Assembly: GCA_003139995.1 (NCBI GenBank)
Contig: PLIC01000230.1
Coordinates: 1 to 64,000 of the forward strand
Direction of reading: 5' to 3'
DNA: 64,000 nucleotides
Source of the DNA: Candidatus Acidiflorens stordalenmirensis
GTDB taxonomy: Bacteria; Acidobacteriota; Terriglobia; Terriglobales; Acidobacteriaceae
The position numbers and the translations under genes are program-made. Of the stretch, positions 18,133-26,440 are shown piece by piece (within the stretch, counting starts at the first letter, position 1; each line of letters starts with the position of its first letter). Below the pieces are notes generated by a model. It was given only the letters and a program-made list of their open reading frames with translations. It was not told the origin of the DNA and searched no databases.

Positions 18133-20961
18133 CTAGTGAATATCAAACTGCTCCTGGTGCAGCGCCGGATCCGACTTCACGATGATCGTCTTCTTCGTGA
18201 GCTCTTCCATCTCGTTCAGCAGTTGCGCGTTGTTCGCCTTCAGCGCTTTCGCAACCTCCGGGTTCACTCGCAACATCACGTCGCTGTGCTCCAGATGCCT
18301 CGCAATCTTGCGTATCTCGACGTACACCTCGTTGCAGATGGTGTTCACCGATTTCACGAAGCCCGTGGCCTGGCAATAAGGACACGGCGACCCAATCGTC
18401 CGTTCCAGCGACTGCTTCACCCGTTTGCGTGTGATTGCCACCAGGCCAAAATCGTTGAACTGCAGCACCTTCGACGGCGCCCGATCGAGGCGCAACGCCT
18501 CTTCCAGCGCCTGCATCACTTTCTGCCGGTTGCGCCGCTCGTCCATGTCGATGAAGTCGATGATGATGATGCCGCCCAGGTCGCGCAGCCGCACCTGCCG
18601 CACGATTTCCTTGATCGCATCCACGTTCGTTTTCACGATCGTGTCTTCAAGGCGGGCGGTTTTGCCAACGTACTTGCCGGTGTTCACGTCGATTGCGACG
18701 AGCGCCTCGGTCTGATTGATCACGATGTACCCACCGCTCTTCAGCCAGACTTTCGACTTCAGCGCCTTATTGATTTCCTCGTTCAGCCCAAACTGCTCGT
18801 AGAGCGGCGTCTCCTTCGTGTACAGCTTGACGCGCTTGACGAGGGCCGGCTGGAAGCGATTCGCAAACCGCAGAATGCGCTCGTATTCCTGCTCCGTGTC
18901 GACCCAGATGACCGAAAACTCCGAGCTCACCTGATCGCGCAGCACCCGCTCCACCACATTCAGGTCGTGATAGATCAGGGCCGGAGACTTGCTGCTGTCG
19001 GAGCGCGTCTTGATCTCGTTCCAAAGGTTTTTCAGAAAGCGGATGTCGGCTCGCAGTTCCTCGTCCGAAGCGCCCGCCGCCGCGGTCCGCACAATGAAAC
19101 CGCCGCCGCCGTTTTCCCGCTCGCTCTGGATGATCCGCTTCAGCCGCTGCCGCTCTTCTTCCGACGAGATCTTGCGCGACACGCCCGTGTGGTTCACCGT
19201 CGGCATGAAGACCAGGAAGCGTCCCGGCAGCGCAATGTGGCTGGTGATGCGCGCGCCCTTCTTCCCAATCGGCTCCTTCGCAATCTGGATCAGCACCTCC
19301 TGCCCTTCCTTGAGCAGCTCGCTGATCTGCGGCACCACCTGGTTCTCGCGACTGCGGAAGCGGCGTCCACCGCGGCGTCCGCGCCCTCCGCGATCAAACC
19401 CGTGGTCCGATCCACGGTCTGGCCCGCGGCGCTGCGTCCGCTGCAACAACCTCGCCTCGGGTGCGGGACCGCGAACTTCCGCGCTCGCATCCACTGTGCC
19501 GTCGCCAATCGCCTCGGCCTCGAGCAGCGCCTCGGCTTCCGCTTGCGCCTCCTCGAGTTCCAACTCCTCCGCTTCTCGCTCTTCGGCTTCCAGCACGGCT
19601 TCGGGAACCACTTCGTCGTTCGCCGCCTCGGTGCCGGCTGCCAGCCCCGAAGCGATCTCTCCAATCCCGGATCCCGACAACTCTCCACCGGCCGCGCGCG
19701 TTTCTTCTTCCAGTTCCTCGAAACCCTCGTCGTCTCCGGGTTCTTCCCCGTAGGACGCGAGGTCGGCTTCTTCTTCCTCGATCTCCTGCTCTTCCACGTC
19801 GCCATGCGTGACATCGTGTGAAACAATGTGCATAACATCGCGTGCAACCTGCGGAGCTGCCACGAAGTCCGTTTCGCGCGCCATCTCTTGCACCGTCGTC
19901 TCTTGCACCGTCGTCTCCGTCGCAGGGTAAGTTTCCGCCACTGCTCGCGCCTCGTTCCCGGCTTCCGCTATTTCCGGCGCGGCGCTGGCAACGGACCCGT
20001 GCACCTCTTCATAAACTTCCGCGTCCACCGCGTGCTCATGTTGTTCGTGAAGTGGCTCGGCAACCTTCGCCGCGAAGATAGGCTCATCTTCGGGAAAATT
20101 TGCAACGATGGAGATCGACACTGGAGCCGGTGCCGGCTCCTCCGCGGGCGCACTCTCCACCGGCAAAGCCGCACTCTGAGCCTGCCGCTGGTACTTCGAG
20201 ATCGATTCGCCGGGAAGCACGATCGGTTGATATCCCGGGGGCGGTCCGTAATCGTAGTCGCGACCGGTGCGAGCGGCCGGCGGCGCAGGCCGTTGGAATC
20301 GCGAGTCGGATCCGCTGCGTCCCGGACGGTCGCCGCGGCTAAAGCGGTCGTTCCGTGGTTCGTTCCGAGGTTCACTCCGTGTTTCGCTGCCGGTTTCACT
20401 GCGTGTTTCGCTGTGTATTTCGTTGCGTGGTTCGCTTCGAACTTCGCTGCGCTCTGGACGCTCGCCGCGGTCTGCACTCGGTCCGCGCCCGATCTCTCCA
20501 CGACGACCACGACGGCGACGCCGTCCGCGAAAGTCGCGCGCCATGCCCGCAGCATTGCCCGGAGTTTCCGAAGCAGCCGCTTCCGGCTCTTCCCCCTCGC
20601 CCGCTACGCTTCCGGCTTCGGCAAGCGGCCCTTCAATCGCTGGACCGCCGGCTTCCAAACCGGGGCGCGGTCGCGCCTCCATCGCCGGACGATTCGTCGG
20701 GATCGCTTCATCCAGGTCTTCGTCCTGCTGTTCCAGATCCATGAAATCGGAGACGTATAGAAACGCGTCGCGTTCCAACCCAATGTCCACAAAGGCCGAC
20801 TGCATGCCTGGCAGCACGCGCGTCACTCGGCCCTTATAAATCGAGCCCGCTAAGGTGTATTCGTTTTCTCGTTCGAGGTAAATTTCCGCTAGCTGATCGT
20901 CTTCCGTGATCCCCACTTTGGTTTCGTGGGGGGTGGCCGATACAAACAATTCCTTGTTCAT
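18133..20961 (-). CDS. rng: Rne/Rng-family ribonuclease E/G with long low-complexity insertion
   Basis: N-term MNKELFVSATPHETKVGITEDDQLAEIYLERENEYTLAGSIYKGRVTRVLPGMQSAFVDIGLERDAFLYVSD; C-term RNase E/G catalytic core (IDVNTGKYVGK, IIIDFIDM). Confidence 0.93.
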   Translation of the reverse strand: MNKELFVSATPHETKVGITEDDQLAEIYLERENEYTLAGSIYKGRVTRVLPGMQSAFVDIGLERDAFLYVSDFMDLEQQDEDLDEAIPTNRPAMEARPRPGLEAGGPAIEGPLAEAGSVAGEGEEPEAAASETPGNAAGMARDFRGRRRRRGRRGEIGRGPSADRGERPERSEVRSEPRNEIHSETRSETGSETRSEPRNEPRNDRFSRGDRPGRSGSDSRFQRPAPPAARTGRDYDYGPPPGYQPIVLPGESISKYQRQAQSAALPVESAPAEEPAPAPVSISIVANFPEDEPIFAAKVAEPLHEQHEHAVDAEVYEEVHGSVASAAPEIAEAGNEARAVAETYPATETTVQETTVQEMARETDFVAAPQVARDVMHIVSHDVTHGDVEEQEIEEEEADLASYGEEPGDDEGFEELEEETRAAGGELSGSGIGEIASGLAAGTEAANDEVVPEAVLEAEEREAEELELEEAQAEAEALLEAEAIGDGTVDASAEVRGPAPEARLLQRTQRRGPDRGSDHGFDRGGRGRRGGRRFRSRENQVVPQISELLKEGQEVLIQIAKEPIGKKGARITSHIALPGRFLVFMPTVNHTGVSRKISSEEERQRLKRIIQSERENGGGGFIVRTAAAGASDEELRADIRFLKNLWNEIKTRSDSSKSPALIYHDLNVVERVLRDQVSSEFSVIWVDTEQEYERILRFANRFQPALVKRVKLYTKETPLYEQFGLNEEINKALKSKVWLKSGGYIVINQTEALVAIDVNTGKYVGKTARLEDTIVKTNVDAIKEIVRQVRLRDLGGIIIIDFIDMDERRNRQKVMQALEEALRLDRAPSKVLQFNDFGLVAITRKRVKQSLERTIGSPCPYCQATGFVKSVNTICNEVYVEIRKIARHLEHSDVMLRVNPEVAKALKANNAQLLNEMEELTKKTIIVKSDPALHQEQFDIH
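20357..20452 (-). repeat. 12-bp tandem repeat inside RNase E/G gene encoding RSEx tetrapeptides
   Basis: 8 units such as gtttcgctgcgt on + strand; protein RSEVRSEPRNEIHSETRSETGSETRSEPRNEP. Confidence 0.8.
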
Positions 20962-21332
20962 TTCTACTCCGGTTTTTTCTTACCGGACCAGAAGCGCAAG
21001 GCGGACCAAGGAATCGATAGCGTTCAGCGCCGCTCCGGGTAGGAGCGGGCGCGGTCCCGGAGTTCTTGCCGGGGCCCACACTGCAGTGAATTGTTCTTGC
21101 TCGTCTGCACTGATCGCGTTAAGCCTTCCGTCAGGTCTGTGACCACTCTCTCGCGTTCCGCTGAGGGGGCCGTTCCCCGCCTGACTGGCTTCAATCCTGT
21201 CCGGCTTCCACTTCCGCCGGGATTCTGCCCTCCTTTTTCGCGAGGGCCTTCGTAATCTTGTTTCGTGCGTAATCTGGTTTCGCGGCGCCGTTCTCGTCGT
21301 TGAGTGGGGCGCCCCAACTTCTGCCGGCCGTC

Positions 21333-22454
21333 TCAGTTCACGAAGCGGCGCATCCTGACGTTCATTACGATCCCCAGCGCCAAAAACATGAAAAGAACGG
21401 AAGACCCACCGTAACTCATGAGCGGCAGAGGTATTCCCGTGACTGGCATAAAGCCAACCACCATGCCGACGTTGACCAGAACGTGAAAGCTAAGCACAGC
21501 CACCACACCCATCACCAGAAATGCCCCAGCGCGGTCGGGCGCCGTTTGCGCATTCTGGGTCAACCGCATCAGCACTATGAAGTATAACAGCAGAAGCGCC
21601 AAAGCTCCTACAAACCCGTGTTCCTCGGCAAACGCCGCAAAAATGAAGTCGGTCTGCGGCACCGGCAGGAACGCCAGATGCGTCTGCGATCCCTGGCTGC
21701 TGCCAAAGATTCCGCCCGACCCCACCGCAATCAGCGATTGATTCACTTGATATCCGGAGCCCTGCCGATCCGCGTCCGGATTGATAAAACTCGCCAACCG
21801 TTCCTTCTGATATGGTTTCAGCACCTTGATCCAGGCCACCGGAACCAGCAGCCCGGCGATCATCAGCACGATCAGCGCCTGCTTCCATCGCAGCCCGCCC
21901 AGAAACAAGCCCATGATCGCCACCGGCATATACGTCAGCGCCGTCCCCAGGTCCGGTTGCGCGAGCACCATCAGCATCGGAAAGCCGACGATCGCGCCCG
22001 CCTTCAGAAAGTCCGGCCACGACAGCTCCCGCTCATGCAAATCCTGAAAGTACTTCGCCATCGCCAGAATCAGGATTAGCTTCACCCACTCCGACGGCTG
22101 AAAATGCCCACCCCCTGGCATCTTGATCCAGCGCCGCGCTCCCAGATACTTCTGCCCGAAGAGAATCACCGCGATCAGAGACGCCAGCGATGCAATGTAC
22201 ATCCAGTGGATTTGTTCAAGCACGGCTTGATAGTTGATCAGGCTGACCAGGAACATCGCGCCCAGGCCCGCCACAATCCAGTAGATTTGCTTGATGTGGG
22301 CTCCGGCAAATTTTGTGTGCTCGGTCGCGCTGTGAATCTGCACCACACCCAGCGCGCAAATCGCCAGCATGAAGCCCATCAGGACCCAGTCGAAATCTCG
22401 GAAGGAAACGTAGCGCGACATCGATTCAGTCGCCCACCCCAGAACGCGTTGCAC
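21333..22454 (-). CDS. rodA: rod shape-determining protein RodA (SEDS family)
   Basis: 373 aa; SEDS motifs (GARRWI, QPSEWVKL, QPDLGTALT, PVTGIPLPLMSYGGSS). Confidence 0.93.
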   Translation of the reverse strand: MQRVLGWATESMSRYVSFRDFDWVLMGFMLAICALGVVQIHSATEHTKFAGAHIKQIYWIVAGLGAMFLVSLINYQAVLEQIHWMYIASLASLIAVILFGQKYLGARRWIKMPGGGHFQPSEWVKLILILAMAKYFQDLHERELSWPDFLKAGAIVGFPMLMVLAQPDLGTALTYMPVAIMGLFLGGLRWKQALIVLMIAGLLVPVAWIKVLKPYQKERLASFINPDADRQGSGYQVNQSLIAVGSGGIFGSSQGSQTHLAFLPVPQTDFIFAAFAEEHGFVGALALLLLYFIVLMRLTQNAQTAPDRAGAFLVMGVVAVLSFHVLVNVGMVVGFMPVTGIPLPLMSYGGSSVLFMFLALGIVMNVRMRRFVN

Positions 22455-22501
22455 GCAACTCAGAGCAAGAACTCACAGCTGGAACTCGCTCGCAACAAAA
22501 A

Positions 22502-23185
22502 TCACTGGCAGGGATTCGTCGGACACGCCGGACTCACCGGGGGTTCCGGCCGTAACCAGATCCACACCGCAGCCCCACCCACGGCAGCCAATCCGCCGTA
22601 GACCACTGGCGGCGAACTCATGATTCCTCCACCCGCCGCCGGCGCTGCCCCGGCTGCTCGCCGGTGCTTTTTCTTCTTTTTCTCCGTATCGGACGTGTCG
22701 TCGCGTGTTGTCTGCTGCCCCTGCGTCACGGTTGTCGTTCCTTTGTCGTCTTGCACCGTCACGTCGCCCTTGTTGGCCGCGATCTGCACGCGCCCATCCA
22801 CATCCGTAACCTGAAACTCAGTCCACGAATTGCTCGCTGGTGTCACCGTCACGTCGCCGGCGCGCGCCACCAGTCCGCGCGAAGTTGTCACGCGCACTGC
22901 GCCATGCTCAAGCTCCACTGCCGGCCCCTCAAATTTAACCAGCGAGTCCGCCAGCACCATCACGTTGGATCCGGTCGCTTGAATGCTGGCCGTTGAATCG
23001 GGCCGCGTCTGCAACATGTCTCCCGAGAACACGGCCGCCGATTTCGGCGCCTCACTCCCGTTCAACCAGGCTGCGCCGTTCGTGTACAACATGGCCGACG
23101 CCGTCTCTCCCGCCAGCATCCCTTGTGCCGGGAACAGAATTGCAAGTAAACAGCACACCGCACACCGAAGCCTTGACTCTGACAT
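22502..23185 (-). CDS. FecR-like secreted/anchored protein
   Basis: Signal peptide; FSGDMLQTRPDSTASIQATGS..VKFEGPAVELEHGAVRVTTSRG typical of FecR-like regions. Confidence 0.6.
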   Translation of the reverse strand: MSESRLRCAVCCLLAILFPAQGMLAGETASAMLYTNGAAWLNGSEAPKSAAVFSGDMLQTRPDSTASIQATGSNVMVLADSLVKFEGPAVELEHGAVRVTTSRGLVARAGDVTVTPASNSWTEFQVTDVDGRVQIAANKGDVTVQDDKGTTTVTQGQQTTRDDTSDTEKKKKKHRRAAGAAPAAGGGIMSSPPVVYGGLAAVGGAAVWIWLRPEPPVSPACPTNPCQ

Positions 23186-23275
23186 GGGTTCGGACCACTC
23201 CCGCATTTCTGAGTTTGTTTTATCCTAAGCCGTAACGGGTTACAGGTCAATGCGTTTGTTCCCTTCCGTGCACTC

Positions 23276-24898
23276 CTAAGTTACGACGATCGGCGGGGCG
23301 GCATGCGCGACGCTCCACCCCGGCTCGCGCCAAGCAGGCTCCCCAGCCGGGCCCACCATCGGCTTCCCCATGAGCATCTCGCCATTCATTCCTTCGACTT
23401 TCGCATCCATCCAGCGGTTCGCCTCATGATGCCCGGAAACTTTCATCTTCAGGTAATTGTCTGTCAGTGCCTCGGTGAATTCCGCTCCTCCCGATTGCAA
23501 CGTGATCGCCCCGACCACCGTCCCTACCAGCGACCGCATAAACGCAGCTTTCTTCCCTGCTGCAATCTCCCGCAGCACGCGGTTTCTTTCCCGAGCCACC
23601 GCCACCGGAACCTGCCCCGGCTGCTCCGCCGCCGGCGTTCCCGGGCGCGCCGAATATGTGAACACATGCAGATAAGTAAACGGCAGTTCTTCGATCATGC
23701 TCCGCGTCTCGTCAAACTCCGCTTCCGTCTCGCCCGGAAATCCCACCATCACATCGGCGCCGATCGCCGCAGTTGGCATCGCTTTCCGAATCTTCAGGAT
23801 CTTCTCCCGGTAATGCCACGGCCGGTACTTGCGATGCATGCGCCGCAACACCCGATCGCTCCCCGACTGCATCGGCACGTGCGCATGTTTGGCGATCCGC
23901 TCAGATGCCGCCGCCAGCCCGATCAGTTCATCACTCCAATCCATCGGCTCGACCGAACTGATCCGCAATCTCTCAAGAGCCGTTTGACTGAGGATGGCGC
24001 GAATCAGATCGACAAGTCGTTGGTCGCTGTTCGCTATTCGTCGTTCGCTGCCCGCCGTGCGCTTTGCAGCACTTTCTTGCGCCCCGAAGAAGCTCGAGGT
24101 CGAAGGACTTTCGGGCGGGGTTTCGCGAACCGCCAACGACGAATAGCGAACAGCGGGAAGATCCCGCCCCCACCGCCCCAAATTGATCCCCGAAATCACC
24201 ACTTCGCGATAACCTGCCTCCACCAGCGTCCGCACTTCCGCGATGACGCGCTCGCTCGGCAGCGACCGGCTCTGTCCCCGAACATACGGAATCACGCAAA
24301 ACGAGCAGCGGTTGTCGCATCCATCCTGCACCTTCAGGTTCGGACGCGTCCGCTCGTTGGCCGCTTCAAATACCGGAGCCGCCAGCAGTTCGGTGTGCGC
24401 AAAAATATCCCCCACTATCACGTTGCTGGTTCGATCCCCGGAAAGTTGAGCTTTGAAAAGTTGCCCTAGAGCCGGGTGCCCCACTCTTTCGCGTTCTTTG
24501 CGAAAGGGTGGGATTCGCTCTTGCCCTCCCGAAAGCTCAGCCAGTGGAACGAACCCCACCGAGAGAGAAGTCGCAATCTCCGCCGCCTGGTGTTTGTGGG
24601 AATTACCCACAACCCACGTCACACCCGGCAGCGCTGCCAGCTCTTCCGGCGCCCGCTGCGCGTAGCAGCCAGTCACCAGGATGCGGCAATCCGGATTCAC
24701 CCGCTGCAGCCGCCGGATCGAAGCGCGCGCATCTTTGTCCGCTCCCTCGGTCACCGTGCAGGTATTCAGCACAACAATTTCGGCGTCCCGAGCCGCCCCT
24801 GCGTGCTCCAGTCCGCGCTCTAGAAATTGCCGTTCCAGTGCCGCCCCATCCGCCTGCGTGGCGCGGCAGCCAAAATTTTCTATGTAGAAGCGAGCCAC
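23276..24898 (-). CDS. mtaB: tRNA (N6-threonylcarbamoyladenosine(37)-C2)-methylthiotransferase MtaB
   Basis: 540 aa; DGCDNRCSFCVIPYVRGQSRS radical SAM motif, MPLTHOTRIN: NTCTVTEGADKDARASIRR; carries two extra segments. Confidence 0.9.
   Translation of the reverse strand: MARFYIENFGCRATQADGAALERQFLERGLEHAGAARDAEIVVLNTCTVTEGADKDARASIRRLQRVNPDCRILVTGCYAQRAPEELAALPGVTWVVGNSHKHQAAEIATSLSVGFVPLAELSGGQERIPPFRKERERVGHPALGQLFKAQLSGDRTSNVIVGDIFAHTELLAAPVFEAANERTRPNLKVQDGCDNRCSFCVIPYVRGQSRSLPSERVIAEVRTLVEAGYREVVISGINLGRWGRDLPAVRYSSLAVRETPPESPSTSSFFGAQESAAKRTAGSERRIANSDQRLVDLIRAILSQTALERLRISSVEPMDWSDELIGLAAASERIAKHAHVPMQSGSDRVLRRMHRKYRPWHYREKILKIRKAMPTAAIGADVMVGFPGETEAEFDETRSMIEELPFTYLHVFTYSARPGTPAAEQPGQVPVAVARERNRVLREIAAGKKAAFMRSLVGTVVGAITLQSGGAEFTEALTDNYLKMKVSGHHEANRWMDAKVEGMNGEMLMGKPMVGPAGEPAWREPGWSVAHAAPPIVVT
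24017..24158. repeat. heptad-type palindromic element inside mtaB
   Basis: Exact 21-bp inverted repeat CGCTGTTCGCTATTCGTCGTT at 24025-24045 / 24135-24155. Confidence 0.85.
24480..24512. repeat. REP-like hairpin CCCACTCTTTCGC-gttcttt-GCGAAAGGGTGGG inside mtaB
   Basis: 13-bp arms with one G-T pair; architecture resembles GGGTGCCNCACTTCTCG palindromes elsewhere in window. Confidence 0.65.
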
Positions 24899-25021
24899 GC
24901 TCCTATACTAAATGAGTGGATGCCGCGGCTGAAGCTCACGTGATCGCCAAATCGCGATCGCCACATGAAGACCGCCGCGAGCCGATTCCGCAGTACACTG
25001 CATCTCCAATCCCCTTAAGAG

Positions 25022-25475
25022 GTGCAGATGAAACGTCGCATTCTTGTCGACGATGATCCCGCCGTCCTGCTGACGCTCAAAGCCGTTCTCGATCTCCACG
25101 GATTTGAAGTCGAAACCGCCGGCAGTTCCGCCGAGGCCTTTGCCCGCATCGAATCCGGCGTTTACCAAATGGTCATCAGCGACCTGCACATGGAAACCGA
25201 AGAGGCCGGCTTGGAAGTCATCCGCGCCGCGCCGCCAAGCCTATAATCCCGCGACCGCTCTGCTCACCGCCTATCCGCCTTCCGGCGAACATCGGGACGG
25301 GAAACATGAGGACGGGAAACATCGGGACGACGGGGGAGATTGGACCGGAGAAAACTCGGACTCGTTGCTCATCAAGCCGCTCGGCACCGGCGACCTTCTG
25401 CGTCAGGTGGAAGCCCTGCTCATCCGCCACGCCGACAAGCAGCTCGGCCAGCGTAATTCCGGCCCCAAGACGTAA
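25022..25475 (+). pseudogene. frameshifted response-regulator receiver domain
   Basis: Frame 1 KRRILVDDDPAVLLTLKAVLDLHGFEVETAGSSAEAF..VISDLHMETEEAGLEVIRAA then frame 2 NPATALLTAYP...LLIKPLGTGDLLRQVEALL. Confidence 0.7.
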
Positions 25476-25542
25476 GACCCCATTGACACGCAGGATGTGA
25501 TGAATCCCGCCGGCCCCGCTTCCCTCAACGTTCAAAGAATAA

Positions 25543-25863
25543 TCAGGCGCTCGCGATCCGCCGCCCCTGCTGAAAACACTCGCGGCACAGCACCGGGCGA
25601 CCTTGCGTCGGACGAAACGGCACCGTGGTTTCCTTCCGACACTGCGAGCAATTCGTCCGGGTCTCTGTCTTCGTGTACGAATGCCCGCGCGACTGCCCTT
25701 GCGACGAAGTCCCAACCACTGCCATGCGCTTGCCTTTGCAGTTCTTGCAACGTTTGGGTTCGTTCTTGAACTGCTTGTCGCGGAAGAACAGTTGTTCCCC
25801 CGCTGTGAACACGAAATCCGTGCCACAATCCACGCATTTCAAAACCTTGTCCTGGTATTCCAT
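25543..25863 (-). CDS. zinc-ribbon/cold-shock-type zinc-binding protein
   Basis: MEYQDKVLKCVDCGTDFVFTAGEQLFFRDKQFKNEPKRCKNCKGKR; second CxxC pair set CSQC/CREC. Confidence 0.75.
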   Translation of the reverse strand: MEYQDKVLKCVDCGTDFVFTAGEQLFFRDKQFKNEPKRCKNCKGKRMAVVGTSSQGQSRGHSYTKTETRTNCSQCRKETTVPFRPTQGRPVLCRECFQQGRRIASA

Positions 25864-26110
25864 TGGAGAGGCGCTCCCATTCCGCGTCCCTGCTCTGCAC
25901 GGGAGACCCGAATAGGGAAGGATCCGGTTCACATCGTGGGCAGGAGATTTACATCCCCCTCATGTTGCCCCCTGGATTCGGCCCGCCATGCGGTGTGCGT
26001 CGCATGGTTGCTGCTATTCTGATTACGTCAACTGCCGGGGGAATGCTAACGAGCTTCGCCCCGAACGACTCTCGCCTCGATCATCTTCGAATCGTTTTCG
26101 AGTGCGAGGG

Positions 26111-26145
26111 ACGGGCCGCCCCACGAGCGAACGGCCCGTTTTTCC
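26111..26145 (+). terminator. rho-independent-like terminator ACGGGCCG...CGGCCCGTTTTT
   Basis: Hairpin followed by T5 on + strand; no annotated + strand gene immediately upstream. Confidence 0.5.
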
Positions 26146-26343
26146 TTAGTCCTGTTCCTTGCGTGCTTTCTTGCGGCTGCGTTTGCGAGCCAGCGCTTCT
26201 TTTACTCGCTTCCTCTCGCCGGGCTTCAGGTAAAACGAGTGACGCTTTACTTCCTTGATAATGTCCTCGGTCTGCACCTTCCGCTTGAACCGACGCAGCG
26301 CGTTTTCGAGGGATTCACCCTCTTGAAGTCGAACTTCCGCCAA
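26146..26343 (-). CDS. rpsU: 30S ribosomal protein S21
   Basis: MAEVRLQEGESLENALRRFKRKVQTEDIIKEVKRHSFYLKPGERKRVKEALARKRSRK. Confidence 0.92.
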   Translation of the reverse strand: MAEVRLQEGESLENALRRFKRKVQTEDIIKEVKRHSFYLKPGERKRVKEALARKRSRKKARKEQD

Positions 26344-26440
26344 CGGACTACACCCCCCACTCGTCCTAAGTGGACTTGTTAGTTATGGCAAGTATTGCCC
26401 TCCTAAGTCAAGTGGAATGTGTGGAAATCTTCATCGCGCC

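Noticed and set aside
18136-19821. 561-aa plus-strand ORF
   Set aside because: Antisense to RNase E/G; His/Leu/Arg-rich shadow composition.
21000-21330. 97-aa ORF and GC-rich spacer upstream of RNase E/G
   Set aside because: Arg-rich ORF lacks coding character; long leaders ahead of RNase E/G are expected, and no specific structure could be supported by eye.
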